This document shows positions 17,462-25,437 of a DNA stretch of 39,409 nt, one piece after another (position 1 is the stretch's first letter; each line of letters opens with the position of its first letter). Source of the stretch: Porticoccaceae bacterium (GTDB lineage Bacteria; Pseudomonadota; Gammaproteobacteria; Pseudomonadales; Porticoccaceae). The notes below the pieces were generated by a model. It searched no databases and was not told the DNA's origin. It worked only from the letters and a program-made list of their open reading frames with translations. A program made the translations under genes and the position numbers. The stretch covers positions 5,092 to 44,500 of the forward strand of contig PCCK01000006.1 of assembly GCA_002731695.1 (NCBI GenBank), given 5' to 3'.

Positions 17462-20400
17462 TTGTCATTAAAAAGGCTCATAGTTTTCTTACTTTTTTCC
17501 GTTATGGTGGCTTCAATATTCCTTATTGGTGGAATGCATCAATCGAAAAGGGAAAAAAAGACGGCCATATCATATCAAATACCGCAGCCTGCGGCCCTAA
17601 AACAGACCATCGAAGCACTTCTTGATGGAAATAGCTCTCAAAAACTGGTGCCTAATCGAAAAAAGTCGAGACGAGTAATACCTGAGGAGATAGGTAGGTT
17701 ATCTTCATACGAGGTGACTGAGCGTGTAAAAAATGATTTGGAACAAATTGCTGGATTGGCAAGGTCTCAGGATGAATCAAAATTGAGAGTCCATTCACTG
17801 TCAAAGAAGCAGTTGAATCAGCTACTCCGTTTGGAGACTCAATACGGAAAGGGCCGACCATCGAAGATAATTTCTAACAAATCAAACCGTGTAACCGCAA
17901 TTTTTCCCGACTTTGAGCTGGCCGGCCTTGCTCATAAGACGCCAGAAGATATGGGTGACCATCTTTCTCAAATTGTTCAGGACCATAGAGATTTATTCGG
18001 CATTTCAGACACTGGGGTAGTTTCAAGTTCCGATGCCGATTGTATTCAAGAAGTTTGCCGTATCGAAATTAAAAAATCCTTTGGCGGTTTGCCTGCATGG
18101 GATCATGGACTTATCTTTACAACAAATAAGAAAAAACTTTATTCGATTCAAGGCGAATTTTCTATACCGGATGTAGGTAGGTACACAAATGAGAGGCTAT
18201 CGAATGAGACATTGAAGTATGTGGTAGCGGAGCATTTCCAGAGGGAGTTAAAGCAAGTTGAATTTCAATCCTCAGAACTAGGCATCACATTGGATAACGG
18301 AAGAGATTTTTTAGCTTATAAGATCCACGTCAGATTTGGAAAATACAAGCGATTTGAAGTTTATGTTGATGTTCAAACCAGACGTATTCCAAAGATTATA
18401 CCACTAGTGCATCATGCTCAGGTGTCCGCTAGCGGGATTGACCTCGCTGGTAAAAATATCTCATTTCAGGCTGAAAGTCGTTCCGGTGTCTTTGATTTAA
18501 AGGACTCGCGGTTTCCATTAAATGGAAGTACTCATGTTTACTCTGCTGAGGATAAGACCGGCTATGAGGAGAGTTACACGAGTGATGTGTATTACATATC
18601 TTCGGGTTCGCCGGACTCTGGCTGGGATCCTGCAGGAGTAAGTGCAATAAATAATGCCAAGACGCTGGTTGATTACTTCAAAAGCAATCATTCCTTTGAT
18701 GCCCCAAGTCGGGGGCAACAAGATATCACCATCGGGGTAAATCTTGCGGCTAACAATAATGGGTTGAAAGATAACGCACTAGCGCTTGGTAATAATTTAT
18801 TTATCTTTGGCGCGGGCAACGGCATAACCAACAATAATTGGGCTCTGGGCTTGGATGTTATGGCTCACGAGATAACGCATGGGGTTATTAATAGTACCTC
18901 TCGGCTAGTATATCGACACCAATCAGGTGCTTTAAATGAATCATTTGCAGACTTTTTCGGTGCGATGACAGATGCCGAAGATTGGCTGATTGGTGAGGAC
19001 ATATATATTCAAGAGGGTAAGTTTTTAAGGAGCATGTCGAATCCTCAGGACCCGAATGCGGATCCTCCGCAGCCGGCGCATATGTCACAATTTAATAGTT
19101 CAAGAGGTGTTCACAGTAATAGCGGCATCTTTAATAGGGGTTTATATCTCTTGGCCGAAGGTTTGACCTCAGAGGGTTTGGGCATAAGTGTAGGTCGAAC
19201 AAAGGCAGCAGATATTGCGTTTAAAACAATGCGATCGTTATCTCCCAATTCATCCTTCGACCAGGCCGCAACGGCAATGATAGCAACCGCGCAATCAGAA
19301 TACGGTGCCTCGTCGAGTGAGGTCTTAGCAACGAGGCTTGCGATGCAAAGTATTGGGCTTCCAGAGGATACTTACACTACCATAGGCACCTCGGGAATCG
19401 TTAGCCCCGCCTCAACAGCTGCTGTGTACTTGTATCCAAGGTATGCACCAAGGAATTATGGTCCCACAGGTGCGAGTAGCAATGAATACTCAGTTTATGT
19501 ACAGTATTTTTCAAATAATGCCACCTCCTATGACTCACAGACCGATTTTGGACCTCTTCCCGGTCGGTATGCTAGCTTAAAGCGACCATCGCTTATTTTT
19601 ACTGATGACGGGAATTTTCGATACATATATGAGGGTAAAAGCGATGGAAAACTGTATTCTTATTCCTCTTCCACTGCATCCACGGAAGAGGTAGTGATTG
19701 GAGATTACACAATATCAAATTTGGCATTATCCAATGATTTTTCAACTCTGGTATTTACAGTAGTCGAATCTCCAACCATTTACGTCCTTGATCTCGAATC
19801 AATGGATCTGTCTACGCACATTGTTCGCGGGCCTTCAACGTCCAGAGCAGGTTCTACCGGTCAGACGGCAGCTTATGTTGATAGTATTCGATATGATCCG
19901 ACACAACGATATGTTGTCTTTGATTATCTGTCCTGTGGTGTTACAACTTTAGTTTGTAATTCATCGAATGCGTCTTCGTTTTGGACAATTGGATTTATGG
20001 ATGTTCAATCTGGAAATTTTTCTTATCCCTTTCCCAGTCAGTCAGCAAATCTTGATGTTGGGTACCCAGCTTTCAGCAATACGACAGACCGCTACATAGT
20101 TTTCGACATTATCAATTACGCTGCAGATACCGAATCTGGCTATCATTCAGGTGTTTATCTGTACGATGTTTATGATGGTGGCTCACCTAGGTACATTGGT
20201 GACACGGACGATACCGCTGGCGAATTAGGTTACTTTGGAACACCATCGTTCACAAGCAATGATTCTGGGGTTGTTTTTACCATGCGAACCGACTCAGGCT
20301 CTACACTATGGAGAGCAGGTGTTCGGGATTATTTAAGAGATGAAACCTACAATATCATCAACGATTATGATGTATTTCAGCCAATGGCAATTCCAGGCGC

Positions 20401-23400
20401 GACCACAAATCGTGTTCCAATACTCGCCTTATCGACTAATGCATTAGATTTTGGTGATGTCATATCCGGTGAGATTGTTACTGCCGAGTTGTGTGCAGAA
20501 AACGCTGGACACTTCCCTATTGAGTTAGGGTTGTTCGCTGCCTCAAATGATGGAATCTCCTGGAGCGCAGAGAATCAGGTGATTCAGGATGGACAACAGG
20601 TATGTGGATCGGTTTCAGTTGATAGTAGTCGCTTCGGCAAAGGAACTTTTTCAACTGTTGAGTCCCTAACTCATAATGGTTCAAATAGCCCAAAGGCGAT
20701 AACAATAAACGCTAACTTTGATGCGGATACTGATTTGGATGGGACTCTTGATTATGCAGATGATGATGATGATGGTGACACGATTTCTGATGCAGATGAA
20801 ATCGAAAATGGTACTAATCCGCTGCTAGCTGATTCCGATGGAGATGGTGTAAATGATAACCTCGATGCTCTGCCTCTTGAGGCCACCGAGACATTAGATA
20901 CTGACCGAGATGGAATAGGAAATAATGTGGATAATGACGACGATAATGACGGCGTTGTGGACATAGTAGACGCTTATCCACTGATAGCTTTAGGAGGTCT
21001 AACTGACACTGATGGTGACGGGCAACCCGATGACTGCGATAGTGATTGTGTTGCCTTGGGTATGGATGCGGATGCTGATGATGATAATGATGGAGTTACT
21101 GATGCGAATGATGTATTTCCGCTCGATGCTTTGGAGACCATAGATACTGATGGTGATTTAATAGGCAATAATGCTGATTCCGATGATGATGGTGATGGTG
21201 TCAGTGATGAGCAGGAATTTTTAGACGGGACTGATCCTCAAGATAGAGATGATTGTGCCACTTGCACTCCTCCAGTATCAGGAATTACTTATCACTGGAA
21301 AAGTCATACACTGCTAGAGTCTGTTGATGTCAATCTGGCTGGGATAACAGATGGTGTTGTGAATGATTTTTATGAGGATGCTATATCGAATGAATCTGGC
21401 TCCTACTCATTCACTCTAAGACATCGAGGCACGAATTATCTAACTGCAAGTAAAGCATTAACTGCTAGTGAATCAGGGACTGTCATTAGTTCAGCTGATG
21501 CCCTAGCGGCGCTAAAGATTGCGGTAGGCATGAATCCCAATGCTGATCCTGATGGGGAGGGGCCCAGAGAAGCGTTGCCTTTATCGCCTTATCAATACAT
21601 AGCCGCGGATATTAACAGTGATGGCCGAGTTACCTCAGCAGATGCATTAGCAATATTAAAGATGGCGGTGAAACTCACATCCGCTGAACCTCGCAGGTGG
21701 ATATTTGTTGCTGAAGATTATGACTTTTGGGATGAGGCCAATCAGGTCTTCAAAACCACTCGTAAGGACGTAATTTGGGACAGGAATGGAGTCATCTTTG
21801 ATTATCCTGAAAAGAGCGTGCAAAACGTTGTGGGCGTTCTTATGGGCGATGTCAATGGTAACTGGACTCCTCCTGACGTAAGTGAAACAGTAGCCGAAAA
21901 TTATTTTACAGACTTTGTGGCATTGTACGGTGGCTCAATAGGGCAGTGGGGATTAAAGAGTCTAGAATCTCCCATACAGTTACCACAAGTCCCTGAACCC
22001 AATATATGGGCGCCGGGATTCTATGAATCGATACGGTCGCTCGAAAATATTTGTGAAAATCCTCGTTCAAATGATATTTATCAGGATCAGTTTGGTAGTA
22101 TTTCAGACGAAAATAACTGGATAAGGTCATGGACAAACGATTCTTACCTTTGGTATGACGAGCTGCCCGATATAGATCCGGCTTCAGTAGACAATATTGC
22201 TGAGTACTTTTATATGATGAGGACTACCGAACTCACTTCTAGCGGCCGAGAAAAAGATCCAATTTACCAGAGGTCTATGATAAACACGGAAGAACTCAGA
22301 AATATTGATGCAGGTGGAGAGAGTTTCGGTTATGGGATGCATGTGCTGCGATATAACCCAGTGGATATTCGCCGAATATTTGTTGCATATACTCAGCTAG
22401 ATAGTCCTGCATCCAATGCTGGGATAACTCGTGGCGATGAAATTGTTGCTGTCGATGGAGAGCTCGTAGCTGGCGGTGATCAATTTTTGATAGAGTCCGC
22501 ACTCGCTCCAACCGTTATCGATGAGGAACATGTATTGCGTGTCAGAAATTCAGTCAATGGAGTGGTTGGAAATGTAAGTATTCTTAGTGCGGAGGTTGAG
22601 CAGCAACCGGTTTTGACTGTGAACGTATTGGACATATCCAGCTCTAATAGGGTTGGTTACATATTATTTAATGACCATTCAAGAGCTGCAGAGCGAGCGC
22701 TGATAGATGGTATTGGCACTTTGAAGGCTGAGAACATTGATGAGCTCGTTTTGGATTTACGATATAACCAAGGAGGCTATGGATATATTGCAGCTCAGTT
22801 GGGTTACATGATCGCAGGCGCGGTTTCTGATGGTCAAACCTTTCTAAAAGAAATTTTTAACGATAAGTATATGATTAAAGATCCTTTTAACGGCTTAGAA
22901 ATATTACCGCTCCCGTTTTTGAACACAACTTTTATGGATGAGACGGTTACTGGATTAGAGGCGAGTACGCTACTACCAACGCTTAATTTAGACCGTGTTT
23001 TTATTTTGTCAGATTACAGCACCTGTTCATCAAGTGAACTATTGATTAATGGCCTGAGGGGCATCGGTATAGAGGTCATACTGATCGGTGGTGCTACCTG
23101 CGGGAAGCCCTATGGCGGCCTTATGACTGATAATTGTGGGACGACCTATTACATGATTCAAAGCACCGTGGAAAATGCTCAAGGTTTCGGAGATTATGCG
23201 GATGGATTTACTCCAACTGAGTCTCTTGATATTGGTGGCCGGGCTGTAAAAGGCTGCTCAGTATTGGATAATCTTAGTGGTGCGCTTGGCAGTGCAAGTG
23301 AGAATATGCTGAGCGTGGCGTTACACTATATCGAAAATGATTCCTGTCCTTATGGCACCATTCCTACTGATACTGCTTTCACAAAACAGACTCAACCGTC

Positions 23401-23485
23401 GCGAGGATCATTACAACCAATTCCTATAGAAGGACGCGCGATAATGAATTATTCAAATCAAAATCAAACGCGCTCTGAGCAGTAG
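17462..23485 (+). CDS. Giant secreted M4-S41 dual protease with TSP3 repeats and dockerin-like module
   Basis: 2007-residue exported protein. In order: signal sequence (about 5-24); FTP/PepSY-type propeptide (about 85-310); M4 thermolysin-like domain (about 355-645) with H469-E-I-T-H473, third ligand E493 and catalytic-type H551 in G-V-H-S-N-S-G-I; a repetitive beta, propeller-like region (about 700-975); an Ig-like domain (about 985-1085); Asp-rich thrombospondin type 3 Ca-binding repeats (1088-1262); C-A-T-C; the shared dockerin-like module (1277-1499); and an S41 protease with PDZ region (about 1620-1690), nucleophile S1856 in C-S-S-S-E and general base K1882. The frame opens at TTG 17462 with AGGGGG 7-8 bases upstream; no ATG gives a signal peptide. 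It lies directly after tRNA-Lys. Likely secreted and processed extracellularly. Domain boundaries are by eye. Confidence 0.9.
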   Translation: MSLKRLIVFLLFSVMVASIFLIGGMHQSKREKKTAISYQIPQPAALKQTIEALLDGNSSQKLVPNRKKSRRVIPEEIGRLSSYEVTERVKNDLEQIAGLARSQDESKLRVHSLSKKQLNQLLRLETQYGKGRPSKIISNKSNRVTAIFPDFELAGLAHKTPEDMGDHLSQIVQDHRDLFGISDTGVVSSSDADCIQEVCRIEIKKSFGGLPAWDHGLIFTTNKKKLYSIQGEFSIPDVGRYTNERLSNETLKYVVAEHFQRELKQVEFQSSELGITLDNGRDFLAYKIHVRFGKYKRFEVYVDVQTRRIPKIIPLVHHAQVSASGIDLAGKNISFQAESRSGVFDLKDSRFPLNGSTHVYSAEDKTGYEESYTSDVYYISSGSPDSGWDPAGVSAINNAKTLVDYFKSNHSFDAPSRGQQDITIGVNLAANNNGLKDNALALGNNLFIFGAGNGITNNNWALGLDVMAHEITHGVINSTSRLVYRHQSGALNESFADFFGAMTDAEDWLIGEDIYIQEGKFLRSMSNPQDPNADPPQPAHMSQFNSSRGVHSNSGIFNRGLYLLAEGLTSEGLGISVGRTKAADIAFKTMRSLSPNSSFDQAATAMIATAQSEYGASSSEVLATRLAMQSIGLPEDTYTTIGTSGIVSPASTAAVYLYPRYAPRNYGPTGASSNEYSVYVQYFSNNATSYDSQTDFGPLPGRYASLKRPSLIFTDDGNFRYIYEGKSDGKLYSYSSSTASTEEVVIGDYTISNLALSNDFSTLVFTVVESPTIYVLDLESMDLSTHIVRGPSTSRAGSTGQTAAYVDSIRYDPTQRYVVFDYLSCGVTTLVCNSSNASSFWTIGFMDVQSGNFSYPFPSQSANLDVGYPAFSNTTDRYIVFDIINYAADTESGYHSGVYLYDVYDGGSPRYIGDTDDTAGELGYFGTPSFTSNDSGVVFTMRTDSGSTLWRAGVRDYLRDETYNIINDYDVFQPMAIPGATTNRVPILALSTNALDFGDVISGEIVTAELCAENAGHFPIELGLFAASNDGISWSAENQVIQDGQQVCGSVSVDSSRFGKGTFSTVESLTHNGSNSPKAITINANFDADTDLDGTLDYADDDDDGDTISDADEIENGTNPLLADSDGDGVNDNLDALPLEATETLDTDRDGIGNNVDNDDDNDGVVDIVDAYPLIALGGLTDTDGDGQPDDCDSDCVALGMDADADDDNDGVTDANDVFPLDALETIDTDGDLIGNNADSDDDGDGVSDEQEFLDGTDPQDRDDCATCTPPVSGITYHWKSHTLLESVDVNLAGITDGVVNDFYEDAISNESGSYSFTLRHRGTNYLTASKALTASESGTVISSADALAALKIAVGMNPNADPDGEGPREALPLSPYQYIAADINSDGRVTSADALAILKMAVKLTSAEPRRWIFVAEDYDFWDEANQVFKTTRKDVIWDRNGVIFDYPEKSVQNVVGVLMGDVNGNWTPPDVSETVAENYFTDFVALYGGSIGQWGLKSLESPIQLPQVPEPNIWAPGFYESIRSLENICENPRSNDIYQDQFGSISDENNWIRSWTNDSYLWYDELPDIDPASVDNIAEYFYMMRTTELTSSGREKDPIYQRSMINTEELRNIDAGGESFGYGMHVLRYNPVDIRRIFVAYTQLDSPASNAGITRGDEIVAVDGELVAGGDQFLIESALAPTVIDEEHVLRVRNSVNGVVGNVSILSAEVEQQPVLTVNVLDISSSNRVGYILFNDHSRAAERALIDGIGTLKAENIDELVLDLRYNQGGYGYIAAQLGYMIAGAVSDGQTFLKEIFNDKYMIKDPFNGLEILPLPFLNTTFMDETVTGLEASTLLPTLNLDRVFILSDYSTCSSSELLINGLRGIGIEVILIGGATCGKPYGGLMTDNCGTTYYMIQSTVENAQGFGDYADGFTPTESLDIGGRAVKGCSVLDNLSGALGSASENMLSVALHYIENDSCPYGTIPTDTAFTKQTQPSRGSLQPIPIEGRAIMNYSNQNQTRSEQ
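21290..21958 (+). other. Dockerin-like module, copy 1 (within the M4-S41 protein)
   Basis: Residues 1277-1499. It starts with Y-H-W-K-S-H-T-L-L, followed by a beta-rich segment with a G-S-Y-S-F-T core. F-hand-like half 1 is I-S-S-A-D-A-L-A-A-L-K-I-A-V-G, then the linker N-P-N-A-D-P-D-G and S-P-Y-Q-Y-I-A-A-D. F-hand 2 is D-I-N-S-D-G-R-V-T-S-A-D followed by A-L-A-I-L-K-M-A-V. It ends with W-I-F-V-A-E-D, G-D-V-N-G-N-W and Q-W-G-L. F-hand 2 keeps all Ca-ligand positions; loop 1 lacks the acidic residues at positions 1, 3 and 5. Confidence 0.85.
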
Positions 23486-23501
23486 CAACTTTTGGGAAAC
23501 T

Positions 23502-23559
23502 CCGCGCTTAAACAAAGAAACCGATAACTGAATGTAAGGTTCGTCGGGCGCGGTTTTTT
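23502..23559 (+). terminator. Candidate terminator after the giant protease
   Basis: CCGCGC (23502-23507) can pair with GCGCGG (23548-23553), which is followed directly by six T. The loop is about 40 bases, long for an intrinsic terminator, but the GC stem and T tract fit. Confidence 0.5.
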
Positions 23560-23774
23560 ATGAAAAAAAAATCTTAATTTTATTTCCAATACTGGGATCC
23601 CCCTAATTGCCTATTCTCGTTTGATTGTCTCAGAGCTTGCATACGTGCTAGCCGATCAAAATCTCGCCCCGGACCAAGATCTCACAAATGAGATATGGTG
23701 ACTATTAAGTCATTTACTTTGAAAGGTGTCGTCAAAAATTATCTTGAGCAATTAGCTCTCATTGAGTGACCCAT

Positions 23775-23870
23775 GAGATTTTGTTGACTGAGCCAACCAA
23801 GGGAGTTGATTTAGCCGATTTAACATTGCAGATTTTCTTGATGGAGGACTCGAATTGCGATGGCCGTAAT
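23775..23870 (+). pseudogene. Possible ABC-transporter ATPase fragment
   Basis: A short frame reads H-E-I-L-L-T-E-P-T-K-G-V-D-L-A-D. This resembles the Walker B/D-loop segment L-L-L-D-E-P-T-x-G-V-D of ABC ATPases, with the key Asp replaced by Thr. A neighbouring frame just upstream reads Q-L-A-L-I-E, similar to the stretch after the ABC signature, so a frameshift would be needed to join them. No Walker A is present. It may be a relic or chance. Confidence 0.3.
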
Positions 23871-23943
23871 ACAGAGCTTAGGAATATTATTTATCGTCGA
23901 TTATCATTTATACTTATAATTGATTTTATTTGGTGATTTCCCT

Positions 23944-25374
23944 ATGCGTCGATCTTTTAAATATCTACTTTCATTAGCATTCCTAGTATTGCCACTTGAG
24001 CATGCGTTTAGCGATGTTAGACCAAATCTTATGTTGATATTACTCGATGACCTTGGAAAAGAGTGGGTCAGTGCCTACGGGGCTTCGGACATTGAAACAC
24101 CGAACATAGATGAATTAGCAGCATCCGGAATGAGGTTTGAGAACGCCTGGTCAATGCCTCAGTGTACGCCATCGCGCCTCTCCATAATGACGGGACAATA
24201 TCCGTTTAGACACGGTTGGGTTAACCATTGGGATACACCACGTTGGGGGAATGCCTACTATGATTGGCGCTTAAACCCAAGCCTAGCAAGGATAATGAAA
24301 GATGCTGGTTACAAAACAGTAGCTGCAGGTAAATGGCAGGTAAATGATTTTAGAATTGAACGGGAGGTAATGGTTAAGCATGGTTTCGATGACTATGCTA
24401 TGTGGACTGGTTATGAGACAGGTAACCCGCCAAGCGCAGAGCGGTATTGGGATCCTTACATTCATACCAAAACGGGAAGTAAAACTTATAAAGGGGCCTA
24501 CGGAGAAGATTTTTTTACGCAGTTTATTATTGATTTTATCTCAAAAAATAGGCAAGAACCTTGGTTTGCTTATTATCCAATGAACCTGCCACATGCGCCA
24601 TTTGTGCACTCGCCTCTGGAACCTGGGGCAAAAGGAGTTTTGGGTAAGCATAAAGCTATGGTTAGATACGCTGACTTTTTACTTGGCAAAATTATAGATA
24701 ACTTAGAGGCAATGGATGAGCTCGATAACACCATCATAATCTGGACAACCGATAACGGGACTCATGGCGGTATAAAGGGAGAACTAAACGGTAGAATAGT
24801 GAGAGGTGGCAAGCAAAAACTAACTGAGAATGGAATAAATGCTCCATTTATTGTTTACGGTAAGGAGTTGGTGCCTCGCGGTGTCGTAACAGATGCGTTG
24901 GTAGACTTCACAGATTTGTTGCCTACTTTTACACAACTGGCGGGAGCTGAAATGCCTGAAGGCATAACCGTGGACGGTAAATCGTTTGCGGACCTTATAT
25001 TGGGTAAGTCAGATGATTCGTCACGTGATTATATTGTATCCATGGGCGGGCTTAATGAGGCAGCAAGATCTGACAAAGGAGTAGAAAATGCGTTTGTCTT
25101 CAGAAATCGCGTGATAAGGAATAAGCGGTTCAAACTTTATGCTAAATCTTCGCCTGAATATGGTCTCGACAAATTGATTGATTTGGAAAACGATCTAGAG
25201 GAGCGAAATAATATTTTATCAAGCAAAGAAGACCATATTGTTGAGACATTAAATTACTTTACCAACGTTCTTGAGAAGATGAGTCTGAGGGATAATGATC
25301 CAATTTACATGCGTCGTGATCCGAATCCTTGGGATTTGGAGGTTTCTGTGGAGTCCCAAGTCTGGAAGAAATAA
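23944..25374 (+). CDS. Secreted type I sulfatase (arylsulfatase family)
   Basis: Hydrolyses sulfate esters, probably on a carbohydrate. A signal peptide precedes likely cleavage in A-F-S-D (about residue 23). Metal-binding D35-D36 in L-I-L-L-D-D-L; sulfatase signature C74-T-P-S-R, where C74 would be converted to formylglycine; C-terminal metal-site block T-T-D-N-G-T-H-G-G. The frame opens at a TTG (23920), but the ATG at 23944 starts a clean signal peptide and is preferred (476 aa). It is convergent with the GH3 gene, 63 bp between stops. The maturation enzyme for C-type sulfatases is not in this window. Its sulfated substrate cannot be named from sequence alone. Confidence 0.92.
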   Translation: MRRSFKYLLSLAFLVLPLEHAFSDVRPNLMLILLDDLGKEWVSAYGASDIETPNIDELAASGMRFENAWSMPQCTPSRLSIMTGQYPFRHGWVNHWDTPRWGNAYYDWRLNPSLARIMKDAGYKTVAAGKWQVNDFRIEREVMVKHGFDDYAMWTGYETGNPPSAERYWDPYIHTKTGSKTYKGAYGEDFFTQFIIDFISKNRQEPWFAYYPMNLPHAPFVHSPLEPGAKGVLGKHKAMVRYADFLLGKIIDNLEAMDELDNTIIIWTTDNGTHGGIKGELNGRIVRGGKQKLTENGINAPFIVYGKELVPRGVVTDALVDFTDLLPTFTQLAGAEMPEGITVDGKSFADLILGKSDDSSRDYIVSMGGLNEAARSDKGVENAFVFRNRVIRNKRFKLYAKSSPEYGLDKLIDLENDLEERNNILSSKEDHIVETLNYFTNVLEKMSLRDNDPIYMRRDPNPWDLEVSVESQVWKK

Positions 25375-25437
25375 TAATTTCTTGTCACTATCCGTTGCGA
25401 TTACATGAATGCATATTTGGCCAACAAGATGAGATGA

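Larger units (their letters stand above)
23486..23919. other. Intergenic region before the sulfatase gene
   Basis: 434 bp with no intact gene. It contains the candidate terminator at 23502-23559 and a short ABC-ATPase-like frame near 23775-23870. The AT-rich stretch just before 23920 may contain the sulfatase promoter, but no clear -35/-10 pair was found. Confidence 0.5.

Noticed and set aside
17443-17625. Small frame starting at ATG 17443 as a separate gene
   Set aside because: It overlaps the start of the M4-S41 protein in another frame. Its start lies just before the AGGGGG that serves the TTG start at 17462, and it resembles no protein.
20730-21250. Asp-codon-rich repeats as a CRISPR array or tandem DNA repeat
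   Set aside because: The repetition is GAT-rich coding sequence for thrombospondin type 3 Ca-binding repeats; units vary, and there are no constant repeats with unique spacers.
17228-23485. tRNA-Lys as the attachment site of a genomic island
   Set aside because: No integrase gene and no second copy of the tRNA 3' end (TTCGAACCCTGC) were found in the window. The tRNA position itself is ancestral synteny.
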